Shown: positions 1 to 8,381 of the stretch, piece by piece
How positions within the stretch are numbered: position 1 is the first letter of the stretch
Layout of the letters: every line of letters begins with the position of its first letter
From: SZUA-365 sp964635845
GTDB taxonomy: Bacteria; Bacteroidota; Ignavibacteria; SZUA-365
Assembly: GCA_964635845.1 (NCBI GenBank)
Contig: CAZWNO010000101.1
Span: 1-14,559, forward strand
Direction: 5' to 3'
Length of the DNA: 14,559 nucleotides
Notes under the pieces: model-generated
What the model was told of the DNA's origin: nothing
What the model saw: only the letters and a program-made list of their open reading frames with translations
The model's database searches: none
Position numbers and translations under genes: made by a program

Positions 1-120
1 GATGAAACGCATTCCGATGAAACGCATTCCGATGAAACGCATTCCGATGAAACGCATTCCGATGAAACGCCTTGTGGTGAAACGCAGCTTGATGAAACGC
101 AATGTAATGAGACGGTGCAC
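1..120 (+). repeat. 15-bp tandem repeat, four perfect and four decayed units, coding
   Basis: Units of gatgaaacgcattcc occupy 1-15, 16-30, 31-45 and 46-60 without a change. The units at 61-75, 76-90, 91-105 and 106-120 keep the gatgaaacgc core with increasing substitutions. The period is a multiple of three, so gain or loss of units keeps frame and adds MKRIP pentapeptides. Each perfect unit carries an ATG. The array starts at the first base of the window, so its upstream extent is unknown. Confidence 0.95.
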
Positions 121-1069
121 GCTCTCCCTGCTTGCAGCCTCCGCGCTCGTCTGCGCACCGGACGCACGGTCGCAGCTGCCGGAAAATGTCGCGGACGCGA
201 GAGAGTCGCTGCTCGAGGACGTGATTTCCCTCATGGAATCGCGCGTGATCCCCGTCATGACACAGTGGAAGGAACAGTTCGATGCGCAGATCCCCCAGCG
301 CGACCGGCTGGCGCTCGACGCATTGCGCGAGCGGCACAGGATGCTTCGGAACGGCATCGACCGCAACATGGCGTCACGATCGGCGGCGTGGGAGAAACGT
401 GATTATCGAAGCTTCATGTCCATACGGAATATGATCCGCACGCAGCTTGACGAACATCAAAAGCTCTTCAGTGAAACCGCCCGCATTGCTGAACGCAACG
501 AGCGGGCTTTCCACTATCTCGGATCGCGCGTCGATTCCGCCGTCGAGGAGTGGCGCGGTGCATCGATGCGCGTGTTCGTCGACTGGTTCGCGAAGTACCG
601 CAACGTGATCTCCCCGGCGATGAACACCGTGCACCGTGACGACCTCGCCCGCCTGATGGGATCATGCAAGAACATCCGGCTCGAGCAGCTGAACGACCGC
701 GCCGTGATCGCCTTCCTGCTGTGGGACGGGAAGGATTACACCGAACGCATCCGGCAAACGGCCACGCCCGATTGTCCTCTGACGGACCTCGGTCCGGATC
801 GCAATACAATCCTGTTCCTGGAACCGCCGAATCCCAATTCCTTCTCCGAAAGCACGGCCATCCGGTTCATGCTCGAATCACCCGCCATGACACTGGTGCG
901 CGTCACTGATACCAAGGGGAAAGAACTCAGGAGACTGCTGCGTGATTCCCTGCCCGTCGGCAAGCATATGGTGACATTCCGTGCCGACGATCTTCCGCCA
1001 GGCGCATATTATGTAACCGTGGAAAGCGGACAGGCATTCGACGCCGCCGCGGTGCGCATTACACGCTGA
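2..1069 (+). CDS. Exported helix-rich protein with T9SS-type C-terminal domain, N-terminal MKRIP repeats
   Basis: I do not recognise this protein as a named family. The first 38 residues are repeated MKRIP-like pentapeptides containing several in-frame methionines. A hydrophobic stretch follows (about residues 39-52), with a plausible signal peptidase I site near DARS-Q (about 55-58), so the protein should be exported. Residues about 60-230 are rich in charged residues and look helical. The last 70 residues (about 285-355) fit the pattern of type IX secretion sorting (Por-type) or FlgD-like domains: a strand, then VRVTDTKGKELRRLL, then PVGKHMVTFRADDLPPGAYYV, and a final strand. Known domains of that type direct proteins across the outer membrane in Bacteroidota and relatives. 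The true start is uncertain: ATGs at 2, 17, 32, 47, 62, 92 and 107 are in frame, and the frame is open to the window edge, so the gene may begin upstream. The signal peptide proper needs only the ATG at 92 or 107. It is convergent with the helicase gene. Confidence 0.75.
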   Translation: MKRIPMKRIPMKRIPMKRIPMKRLVVKRSLMKRNVMRRCTLSLLAASALVCAPDARSQLPENVADARESLLEDVISLMESRVIPVMTQWKEQFDAQIPQRDRLALDALRERHRMLRNGIDRNMASRSAAWEKRDYRSFMSIRNMIRTQLDEHQKLFSETARIAERNERAFHYLGSRVDSAVEEWRGASMRVFVDWFAKYRNVISPAMNTVHRDDLARLMGSCKNIRLEQLNDRAVIAFLLWDGKDYTERIRQTATPDCPLTDLGPDRNTILFLEPPNPNSFSESTAIRFMLESPAMTLVRVTDTKGKELRRLLRDSLPVGKHMVTFRADDLPPGAYYVTVESGQAFDAAAVRITR

Positions 1070-1167
1070 ATCTCCCGCGTAAAAATCAACGCTGATTTAC
1101 TGTTCCGCTCCGCTCACTCCCGGGGATTGCTGTTCATTTCCGCGCGCGATGCCGGACCACGCCCCGC

Positions 1168-4100
1168 TCAGACCCGGTCCTCGAACTCCGGAAGGGCGAC
1201 CTCGCGCCAGCGCTGCAGCAGCGGGAAGTACAGCGCCGCGCGGATGGTCCTTCCCTCCCACGCCTTCAGCAATCGCGCATAGCGCTGCAGCTGGGGACGG
1301 TACAGTTTCTCCTGTCCTGCGAGGAACGCCTCCAGATCCGCTCCTTCATGCGTCGCCGTTTTGTAGTCCACGATCCACCGCACGCCCTCGCCGTCCACGA
1401 AGGTGCGGTCGATCTTGACGGAAACAACGGTGTCGCCGTCGAGGCCCGTCAGGGCCAGCTCGCATTCCGCAAGTTCGTGGCTGTCGAGGAGCCAGCGGCC
1501 GCGTTCGTCGTCCAGGATGCGATCGATCGCCGCGGATGCGCGGTCGAGTGCCTCCCGATCGGGAGCCGCGATGCCCGCCGTTCGAAAGCACGATTCGAGC
1601 AGCTGCATCCGTACATGCTGTCCGGCGCCGGTCCAGAACGCCGCACCCTCCGCCGCCAGCCGCTCGAGAAGCATGTGCACGACGACCCCGGCCGTCCGGG
1701 CGCTGCTGCCCGCTCTCCACACCAGATCGCTTTCCGTGGCCGGCGAATGCGGTTCAGCTGCTCTGCGCGGCATGCCTTCGTACGCTGCGTCCACCGGCGG
1801 TTCGGGGGGAATCCAATCCGCCGTCACGCGCAGGAGTCGGCCCTGCACCGGAGCGTCGGTCGCATCCGCTCCGGCTCCGCCGGTCTCTTCACCGACGCGC
1901 GCAAGCCACTCTGCATACCGCTGTTCGATCTGCTCGCGCAGCAGCGGCCAGAGATACCCGAGGAAGGATCGTCTCCCGGGCGACGCGAGCGAGCGCTCGC
2001 CTCTGGTGAACGACTCCTTCATCGTCGCGGAGAGGTAGAGCCGGCGTCTTGCGCGCGTCACGGCGACATAGAGCAGCCGCACATCCTCGTACTCGCCTTT
2101 CATCGCGCGCGTCTGCTTGATGAACGTGTACGTGGGATCCTCGTCCGCTCCCCGTTCCTTCAACGGAGCGATGAGAAAATCGAGCCCTTCGTCGCCGAGT
2201 GTGCGATCCCATTGCAGCAGCCGGTCTTCGTCGCGGCGCGGAATTCCCTCGATGCGGGGTATGACGACCACGTCGAACTGCAGACCTTTGGCTTTATGCA
2301 CGGTCATCAGCTGCAGACGCGCATCAGCTTCGGGATCCGGGGGAGCATGGAGTGCGGACGCGTCACGTTCGAGCAGTGCGGCGTCGTCGAGATCGCCCCC
2401 TTCGTCATGCGTTTCGAGCAGGGAGAGGAAGGACATGGCGGCGTCGATGCCCGCGGCGTCGAGCAGCGAGGGAGCGCCGAGCGCGATCCAGCAGCCTTCG
2501 ACGAGCTGACGGAGCGGCCTTCTCCCGCGCATCGCACCCGCCGCTGCGAGCAGCGCGGCCACGCGATCCACGCGCTGCGCTCCATCCCGGCTCATTCCCT
2601 TCCGGCGATCGGGGTCGCGGAGCAGGACGCGCACCGGCGTGGCGGAATCGTCGCGGCAGAGCGCATGGAGGTCGGCCAGCGCGAGGCCGCAGCAGGGCGC
2701 GCGCAGCACCGCCAGCCATGCGACACGGTCGGAAGGATACAGCAGCGCCCGAGTCAGAGCGTGAAGGTCCCGCACCGCACTGCAGTCCCCCAGCGGTTCG
2801 ATTTCCACGGCACGGAATCGAAGTCCCTCCGCCCGCAGCTCGGACACCAGTTCCGCAAGATGGCTGCGGGCGCGCACGAGCACGGCGACCGAGCCGACCG
2901 GACCGCATGCCTCGCCGCCGAGCACGGCGCGGAGCAGCGCGGCGAGGTCGCGCGCCTCCTCGCGCCGATTTCCGGAAAAGAGGACCCGGATTTCCGCTGC
3001 TTCCGGTTCCGCTCCGTGCACCGCGATCGATGGAGCGTAGGCGACGGCTCCCACGGAGGCGTCGCTCCCGGCCGGCATCATTGCCGAGAAGTGGCCGTTG
3101 ACCCAGGACACGATTCCCTGCTGCGAACGGAAATTCCGCGTCAGTCGCAGCGCCGTCAGCGGAACGCTGCCGAGACGGCGCTGTTCCCAGACCTGGATGA
3201 ACAGTCCGACCTCCGCTTCGCGAAAGCGGTAGATCGACTGCATGGGATCGCCGACGAGAAAGAGCGTATGCAGATCCGGCGCGCTCCAGCCGGCGGTGAG
3301 CTGCCGCAGGAGCCGGAATTGGTTGGACGACGTGTCCTGGAATTCGTCGACGAGCAGATGTCGAATCCGATATTCGAGCAGCAGCGAGAGATCGGTCGGA
3401 TCGAGTTCCCCGCCCAGCGCCCGCCGTGCGGACGCGGCGACTTCGATATGATCCGCCGTGTTCCGCCGCGCGAAGATGTCGCGGAGCGCGTGCACGCAGC
3501 CGGTGATGATCGTAACGATGCTGCCAAGCACCTCCCACTGCGTGCCGTCGAAGCGCGCTCCGGGCAGCCGGCGGACGCCGGCAAGCAATGCGCGCAGTTC
3601 CTCGTCCCCTGACACGGCGTCGAGCAGTGCGACGAGCCGGTCCTTCATCGGGTCCCTGGCCGCGAAGCCGAGACGGACGGTGATGCCTCTTGGCTTGCGG
3701 TACTCGTCCGCGTCGGTCAGCAGCAGGCTGCGCAGCGAATTCCAGACCGGAAGGTCCTCGATCGCCGGACCGGGCGGATCCACGCGTCCGCGGCAGGCGA
3801 GGAAGCTGTCGGCCGATCGCTTGGGATCCGCCTCGAGCACGTCGGCGGCGTGCGCCGCGAGCCGTGTGAGTTCCTCCACGTCTGACGGCGGGAGATGGTC
3901 TGCGAGCCGCTGCAGATGCTGCGTGATCAGCCGCTGCAGCGTGTGTTCGATAGCCGCGCGCGCGGTCTGTCCCTCGAGGCCGCCGTCGACGAGTTCGATC
4001 CACTGGTCGCGGATGGCGAGCATGGCGACGAGCATGTCTTCGATGATGCCGAAACGGTTGTCGAGGTGCACGAGCAGAAAGCGCAGTGCCGCGCGAATCC

Positions 4101-4695
4101 CCGACCCGCCCGATGCGCCGAGAAGCACTTCGCGCACCGCCTCGCGGTACAGGGCTTCTGCGTCGTCCGCGATGGAGATGGCGGTACCGAGCCCCGATAA
4201 CCAAGGCATCTGCCGGGCGATCCATCCGTCCAGCGCGTCGATCGTGAGCAGACGCAGGCGCCCGGGTTGTTCGAGCAGCGACCAGCCCATCGCCGCATCC
4301 CGCTGCAGCGCTTCGCGCGCGAGCTGCTGAGTGCGCCGCTCGTGTGCCGAGTCCGCGTCATCGCCGCCTGCGTGCCGCAGCGCCTGGAGAATGCGCACGC
4401 GCATCTCCGCGGCGGCCTTGCGGGTGAAGGTGATCGCGACGATCTCTTCCGGGGCGTCCACGGTGACCAGCAGCGCGAGATAGCGCTGGATGAGCAGTTC
4501 AGTCTTGCCGGAACCTGCCGGCGCCTGTACGATGAACGAGCGCGTGCGATCCAGCGCCGCCTCGCGCGCGTCGATGTCCTGCTGCAGGGCGGCTTCGTGC
4601 GCCGCGGCTTCATGCGTCGCGACGTCACGCAGCCCGGCGTCCTTCTCGCGCGCGGCCTGGTTCATTCCGCGGATTTCCCGCTCAGGCATCATCAT
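1168..4695 (-). CDS. AddA/RecB-like UvrD-family helicase with C-terminal PD-(D/E)XK nuclease
   Basis: This is a superfamily 1 helicase fused to a RecB-type nuclease, predicted to unwind and degrade double-strand DNA ends for recombination repair. Visible helicase motifs are Walker A APAGSGKT (58-65), motif Ia ITFTRKAAAEM (88-98), motif II DEFQDT (450-455), motif III GDPMQSIYRF (482-491), motif IV RNFRSQ (520-525), motif V TVHKAKGLQFD (798-808) and motif VI LLYVAVTRAR (874-883). The nuclease domain has His1007, Asp1096 (KIDRTF), Asp1110-Tyr-Lys1112 (IVDYKT) and the QxxxY box Gln1135/Tyr1139, so it looks intact. The 1175-residue length suits AddA. The reading frame is open further upstream to 5013, but that part lies over the neighbouring gene. 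I chose 4695 because a strong Shine-Dalgarno sits just upstream. Two more ATGs follow immediately, at 4692 and 4689. It overlaps the nuclease gene by 14 bp and is its likely partner subunit. Confidence 0.93.
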   Translation of the reverse strand: MMMPEREIRGMNQAAREKDAGLRDVATHEAAAHEAALQQDIDAREAALDRTRSFIVQAPAGSGKTELLIQRYLALLVTVDAPEEIVAITFTRKAAAEMRVRILQALRHAGGDDADSAHERRTQQLAREALQRDAAMGWSLLEQPGRLRLLTIDALDGWIARQMPWLSGLGTAISIADDAEALYREAVREVLLGASGGSGIRAALRFLLVHLDNRFGIIEDMLVAMLAIRDQWIELVDGGLEGQTARAAIEHTLQRLITQHLQRLADHLPPSDVEELTRLAAHAADVLEADPKRSADSFLACRGRVDPPGPAIEDLPVWNSLRSLLLTDADEYRKPRGITVRLGFAARDPMKDRLVALLDAVSGDEELRALLAGVRRLPGARFDGTQWEVLGSIVTIITGCVHALRDIFARRNTADHIEVAASARRALGGELDPTDLSLLLEYRIRHLLVDEFQDTSSNQFRLLRQLTAGWSAPDLHTLFLVGDPMQSIYRFREAEVGLFIQVWEQRRLGSVPLTALRLTRNFRSQQGIVSWVNGHFSAMMPAGSDASVGAVAYAPSIAVHGAEPEAAEIRVLFSGNRREEARDLAALLRAVLGGEACGPVGSVAVLVRARSHLAELVSELRAEGLRFRAVEIEPLGDCSAVRDLHALTRALLYPSDRVAWLAVLRAPCCGLALADLHALCRDDSATPVRVLLRDPDRRKGMSRDGAQRVDRVAALLAAAGAMRGRRPLRQLVEGCWIALGAPSLLDAAGIDAAMSFLSLLETHDEGGDLDDAALLERDASALHAPPDPEADARLQLMTVHKAKGLQFDVVVIPRIEGIPRRDEDRLLQWDRTLGDEGLDFLIAPLKERGADEDPTYTFIKQTRAMKGEYEDVRLLYVAVTRARRRLYLSATMKESFTRGERSLASPGRRSFLGYLWPLLREQIEQRYAEWLARVGEETGGAGADATDAPVQGRLLRVTADWIPPEPPVDAAYEGMPRRAAEPHSPATESDLVWRAGSSARTAGVVVHMLLERLAAEGAAFWTGAGQHVRMQLLESCFRTAGIAAPDREALDRASAAIDRILDDERGRWLLDSHELAECELALTGLDGDTVVSVKIDRTFVDGEGVRWIVDYKTATHEGADLEAFLAGQEKLYRPQLQRYARLLKAWEGRTIRAALYFPLLQRWREVALPEFEDRV

Positions 4696-7456
4696 CGCCC
4701 TCCTCCTCCGGTATTGCCTCGTCGATCCGGCAGAGCACCGCGAGATCGCAGAAGGCGCAGGTGTCCCTTCCGTCGCGCGGGTCCACCACGGCGCTACCGG
4801 ACATGAAGTCCGCGGCGAGCGCGAGCAGAACGCTGTTCCACCGTGCGCGGAGGGCGGACCAGTCGCGTTCCGGCATTTCCCGCTTTTCAAGATAATCGGA
4901 TGCGCTTGTACACTCCTCCACGGGAATCCCTTCATCACGCAGTCCCGCGAAGCGGCATTCACCGCGGCGCAGCACGGCGAACGCCGCGGCGCGGAATTCT
5001 TCCCCCAGCGCATGCAGATACAGGGGGATCTGGGGTTCGGCGGGACGCGGCGACATCCAGTCCCCCACCGATTTGCTCCCGGTCTTGTAATCGATCAGCA
5101 GCGCACTGCCGTCGGAGAGCCTGTCGATGCGATCGGCGCGCACGCGCAGATGCAGGCCCGCGAGATCGATTTCGCTGCGCAGTTCGGTCCCTTCGACACG
5201 AAACGGCTGGCGTACCGCCTCCACTCCCAGCCATTCGAGCAGCAGGCGCGTCAGGCACTCGCCCTCCGCCTCGACCAGGTGATCGGCGACGCGCCGTCCT
5301 CGCAGGGCGACTTCCTTCCGCAACGTCTCCCGCACCACTTCCTCGACGAGACGGCGCAGCATACCGTCGTCAAGATCCTTGAGCTTCTCCTGGTCTGTCA
5401 CACGCGTCCAGAACTGTTCCATTGCGCCGTGCACGAGATTGCCCCGGTCCAGCGCGCGCACGCCGTGCTCGACCTTTCCGGGCTGTGCTGCGTGCAGGCG
5501 CGTTTCCGCGAATGCACGGAACGGACATGCGGACTGCAGCGCGATGACCGTGGTGCCGCCACGTATCTGCTCCCCGGCGTCCACGGCGGGCGCCTGTGTG
5601 TCGGAGAAGGTGGTCAGCGCGCCGCGTGCGACGCCCGCGAGCGCATGCACCGCGTCATGGCGCTGCAGGCCCAGATCCTCGGGAATCAGATCGGGAAGCA
5701 TCGCGGTCGGCAGCAGCTCCCTGTCCCCGTCCGTCGCGGAACAGGTGAAGATCACCTCCGGGGCGGTACGGAACAGCAGCGCGGTTTCGTCGCGGACCTG
5801 GGCGAGATGGCGCTCCGGCGTCGCCGACGGAACACCGGCTTTGCGCTGGAGATGGATCGGAATGAATGCCGCCATGCGCGGTGGAGGCGGCCAGAGATCG
5901 TCGTTCATCCCCAGCACGCGACAGTGCGCGAAGCGCAGGCCGACGCATTCACGCACACCCATGATCTGCACGGGGGCGTTGATCGATTTCACCTGGAACA
6001 CGCGCTCCGAGGCGAGCGCGCGGAAGCGGCCGAGCGCTTCGCCGAGCGGAACCGGCGCCATGACGGCGTCGAGCGAAGTGAACTCCTGCAGCAGCTCGCG
6101 AAAGCGTCCGCGAGCCTGGTACTCGCGGCTGTCGAGACTCCGGTCGCCCGGCCAGCCGAATGATTCGAGCAGCTGCACAAAGACAAGCGTCCACTCCGAT
6201 GCCGTGCGCCGCGCACCGTCGACGCGCAGGCTCGCGAGCGCCGCGATCATCGGATCGACGCCGATCATCGGATCACCGCCGATCATCGGATCACCGCCGA
6301 TCATCGGACCCCCGCCGATCATCGGATCACGGCCGGAGGATTCCTGCGTGGAAGCGGCGCGCAGCACATCAGCCGCGCCGGCTTCGCTCATTGCACGACG
6401 ACGCAGCTCGAAATCGAGGCGCGCGCGACTATCACCCCATGCCGCGGCGCCGCGGATGAAGGGAGAATGGAGCAACCGTGTCCACCGCTCGAGCGGAAGT
6501 ACGGGACGCTGGATATCCAGCAGACTGAACGCAGTGGCGATCAGCGGTTCGTCGATTGCCCGGGGTCCCAGCGACATCTCGAATAATGCCTCGCCGTGTG
6601 CGTGCTGACGCACGGATGCGGTGGGATGCAGCACACTCTCGAACACGCGGGCGACATGCGTGCGAACGCTTTCCAGATGCGGGACGATGATGCCGATTTC
6701 TCCCTCCCCGCTTTCGAGCAGTCCGCGGCACCACTGCGCCGCCGCGTGCAGCTCGTCCTCGAATGACGGATAGCGAAGCAGGCGGCCGCGAGCGGGCGCG
6801 TGTGGCGCGGATGCCGTCGATACGCGCACGCCGTTCCGGCGCAGCGCGATGATCGTCTGCTTCAGCGCGATGTCGGCGGGCAGGTCGAAGCCGATGAAGA
6901 GCATCTCCGCCGGCAGCTGCCGCGGCAAGGCGTCCACAGCCTCGATCGCGCGCCAGGGCAGCGTAGCCGTCGATGCGGCGCCGAGCTGACGCCAGCGCAG
7001 TTCCGCCTGCGCGCGCACGGCGAGAAATGTTTCCGAATCCGATCCCGGCGCCACATCACCGGCATCGATGTCGATGTTCCATGCCGTCGCGAACGCGTGC
7101 GCCTCCATCATCGCCGACGCCAGCTGCTGCGGCTGAAGCACGTCGCCGAGAACTCCGGCAGCCGCGGCAGCCTGTTCCCATGTCAGCAGTTCCTGCTGCT
7201 GCTCGAGAATATGCGCCGGCGCGCGGCCGGATCCGGACTGCAGGAGACCGAGCATGGCGGCCATGCGCCGCCGCCAGGCACCGAGCGGAAGGATGTCGGG
7301 CGTACGCCAGGCACTGCGCCCCTCCTCCCGCATGTGTCCGGTCCACGCGTCGTGCAGCACATGCGCCAGTCGCTGTGTTGCCACGCAAATCGTCGCGCCG
7401 CGCGCGATGGCCTGCGCGACAGCGTCCCCCCCGAGTCGCGTGATATACGGAATCAT
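4682..7456 (-). CDS. AddB-like PD-(D/E)XK nuclease subunit with Fe-S cysteines (probable DNA repair protein)
   Basis: This 924-residue protein resembles the AddB-like 'probable DNA repair protein' family usually encoded beside an AddA-type helicase. No Walker A motif is visible in the N-terminal part (residues 1-30), so this half probably has no ATPase activity. The stretch 514-582 (VLGMNDDLWPPPP, then GVPSATPERHLAQVRDE and TDGDREL) is characteristic of that family. The C-terminal nuclease has His676, Asp778, Asp789-Tyr-Lys791 and Gln809/Tyr813. Cys644 together with Cys900, Cys903 and Cys909 (C-x2-C-x5-C) matches the layout of the AddB iron-sulphur staple, which holds the nuclease domain together and helps bind DNA ends. 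Residues 377-406 are five copies of a DPMIGG-like hexapeptide, probably a lineage-specific linker. The gene starts 19 bp after the outer-membrane protein gene. Its C-terminal EEEGDDDA tail carries the ribosome binding site and start codons of the helicase. The Shine-Dalgarno before 7456 is weak. Confidence 0.88.
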   Translation of the reverse strand: MIPYITRLGGDAVAQAIARGATICVATQRLAHVLHDAWTGHMREEGRSAWRTPDILPLGAWRRRMAAMLGLLQSGSGRAPAHILEQQQELLTWEQAAAAAGVLGDVLQPQQLASAMMEAHAFATAWNIDIDAGDVAPGSDSETFLAVRAQAELRWRQLGAASTATLPWRAIEAVDALPRQLPAEMLFIGFDLPADIALKQTIIALRRNGVRVSTASAPHAPARGRLLRYPSFEDELHAAAQWCRGLLESGEGEIGIIVPHLESVRTHVARVFESVLHPTASVRQHAHGEALFEMSLGPRAIDEPLIATAFSLLDIQRPVLPLERWTRLLHSPFIRGAAAWGDSRARLDFELRRRAMSEAGAADVLRAASTQESSGRDPMIGGGPMIGGDPMIGGDPMIGVDPMIAALASLRVDGARRTASEWTLVFVQLLESFGWPGDRSLDSREYQARGRFRELLQEFTSLDAVMAPVPLGEALGRFRALASERVFQVKSINAPVQIMGVRECVGLRFAHCRVLGMNDDLWPPPPRMAAFIPIHLQRKAGVPSATPERHLAQVRDETALLFRTAPEVIFTCSATDGDRELLPTAMLPDLIPEDLGLQRHDAVHALAGVARGALTTFSDTQAPAVDAGEQIRGGTTVIALQSACPFRAFAETRLHAAQPGKVEHGVRALDRGNLVHGAMEQFWTRVTDQEKLKDLDDGMLRRLVEEVVRETLRKEVALRGRRVADHLVEAEGECLTRLLLEWLGVEAVRQPFRVEGTELRSEIDLAGLHLRVRADRIDRLSDGSALLIDYKTGSKSVGDWMSPRPAEPQIPLYLHALGEEFRAAAFAVLRRGECRFAGLRDEGIPVEECTSASDYLEKREMPERDWSALRARWNSVLLALAADFMSGSAVVDPRDGRDTCAFCDLAVLCRIDEAIPEEEGDDDA
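4698..4709 (-). promoter_or_regulatory. Shine-Dalgarno of the helicase gene inside the upstream coding tail
   Basis: On the minus strand this reads ggaggaggaggg, ending two bases before three consecutive ATG codons (4695, 4692, 4689). The same bases encode the Glu-Glu-Glu-Gly of the upstream nuclease's acidic tail. The site decides the helicase start and indicates translational coupling of the two subunits. Confidence 0.8.
6245..6334 (-). repeat. 18-bp tandem repeat, five units, inside the nuclease gene
   Basis: On the plus strand the units are gatcatcggatcgacgcc (6245-6262), gatcatcggatcaccgcc (6263-6280 and again 6281-6298), gatcatcggacccccgcc (6299-6316) and gatcatcggatcacggcc (6317-6334). 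All are 18 bp and in frame, encoding DPMIGG-like hexapeptides at residues 377-406 of the nuclease. Each unit holds the near-palindrome CCGAT-C-ATCGG across its junction with the unit before it, and four of the five units hold two GATC sites. Confidence 0.95.
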
Positions 7457-7475
7457 CTCGGAGCCGCGGGTACGG

Positions 7476-8381
7476 CTAATGATGTGTCGGCGGAGTGAAG
7501 ACGAAGAAGACGCCTGAGCTGATCGCAGTCGACGAGGGAATATTCCGGGCCTGCGCGACGTTGTAGAAGCCGACGTTCACGCCCATTGCATCGGTGAACC
7601 AGAAGGCCAGCTCGGGACCGTACATCAGATAGCGCTGGTTGTTGCTGGAGAAACCGAAGCCACCGCCAAGAAATTCCGGATCACCGTTTCCCTGGCTGTT
7701 CATGCTGCGGACGCTCAGGGTCAGCTGCAGGGGATCCCAGGGACGGATTCCCACTTCCGCACCGAAGCTGATTTCGTCTGCGAATCCGCCGCTGCGAAAA
7801 TTATATCCGGTTTCGACGTGAACGTACAGCGGGACCGGTTCGAAAGTGTGTCCGTAACCGAGCTTGACGAGCTGGTTGTATTCATTGTCGCCTGCCCAGA
7901 TTCCGTCGGTCTGCGTTGCCTCGCCGAGCGGGATGCCGAACAGTCCGGTGAGGGTCACCACGTCGCGCTCCCCGGGCCAGATGGCAAAGCGTAGTCCGAG
8001 ATCCACATCCCCCGGCGACTGCACGCTGAACAGCGGTGAATCGGACGATACCTGCGCATACAGCTTGCGGAACGCCGGCATCTGCACGATGCCCGTCACA
8101 TATTTCGAATACCCGTACTCGCTGTAGAGCGTGAGTGTCTGCTCCTCCAGACGCTGCATCCCGAGTTTCTCGCCGTTCCTGCCGTAGTAATCCTGCCCGC
8201 TGAAGCCGCGGTATCCGATCGAAAGGTAGGTCGCCCTGCGTTCCATGGGCCAGGACCCCGCGAGAAGTTCGCCAGGGATCATGCAGAGCAGAAGCAGGAG
8301 AAGAATAAGGGTTGTCGGGTTTGGAGAAGTAGGAATGAAGCCGGAGATGGAGCGGTGGGATGGGAGCGGCGTATGCTTCAT
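7476..8381 (-). CDS. Outer-membrane beta-barrel-like protein of unknown function
   Basis: This 301-residue protein is predicted to be exported. A leader with a long polar N-region is followed by the hydrophobic run TTLILLLLLLCMIPGELLAG (about 23-42) with a likely signal peptidase I site near LLAG-S. The mature part alternates short amphipathic strands rich in Tyr, Phe and Gly with turn-like loops (for example LTLYSEYGYSKYVTGIV, DVDLGLRFAIW, VTLTGLFGIPLG, PLYVHVETGYNF, ISFGAEVGIRPW, QLTLSVRS), as in transporter-type or porin-like barrels. I cannot name the substrate. I chose the ATG at 8381 because CAGGA lies 7-8 bases upstream; the ATG at 8396 has no visible ribosome binding site. The gene lies 19 bp upstream of the nuclease gene on the same strand, so it may share a transcript with the repair genes despite the unrelated role. 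The C-terminus (TPPTHH) lacks the usual terminal aromatic residue. Confidence 0.72.
   Translation of the reverse strand: MKHTPLPSHRSISGFIPTSPNPTTLILLLLLLCMIPGELLAGSWPMERRATYLSIGYRGFSGQDYYGRNGEKLGMQRLEEQTLTLYSEYGYSKYVTGIVQMPAFRKLYAQVSSDSPLFSVQSPGDVDLGLRFAIWPGERDVVTLTGLFGIPLGEATQTDGIWAGDNEYNQLVKLGYGHTFEPVPLYVHVETGYNFRSGGFADEISFGAEVGIRPWDPLQLTLSVRSMNSQGNGDPEFLGGGFGFSSNNQRYLMYGPELAFWFTDAMGVNVGFYNVAQARNIPSSTAISSGVFFVFTPPTHH

Noticed and set aside
1083..1098. AAATCA-ACGC-TGATTT hairpin between convergent genes, as a terminator
   Set aside because: The stem is six AT-rich pairs with no following T run on either strand, so it is too weak to call.
1348..3612. A 754-codon open frame antisense to the helicase
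   Set aside because: The composition is low in hydrophobic pattern and rich in Arg, Gly and His, with no motifs. The opposite strand carries all helicase motifs, so this is a codon-bias shadow.
2405..4225. A 606-codon same-strand frame inside the helicase
   Set aside because: It is Arg/Ala/Gly-rich with no recognisable domain and lies fully within the proven helicase frame.
4696..5013. The upstream extension of the helicase frame as part of the protein
   Set aside because: It overlaps the nuclease coding region, including its Fe-S cysteine motif, is Arg/Ser/Pro-rich, and a strong ribosome binding site marks the start at 4695.
4490..6163. A 557-codon open frame antisense to the repair nuclease
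   Set aside because: It has no motifs and spans the overlap of two well-supported genes on the other strand.
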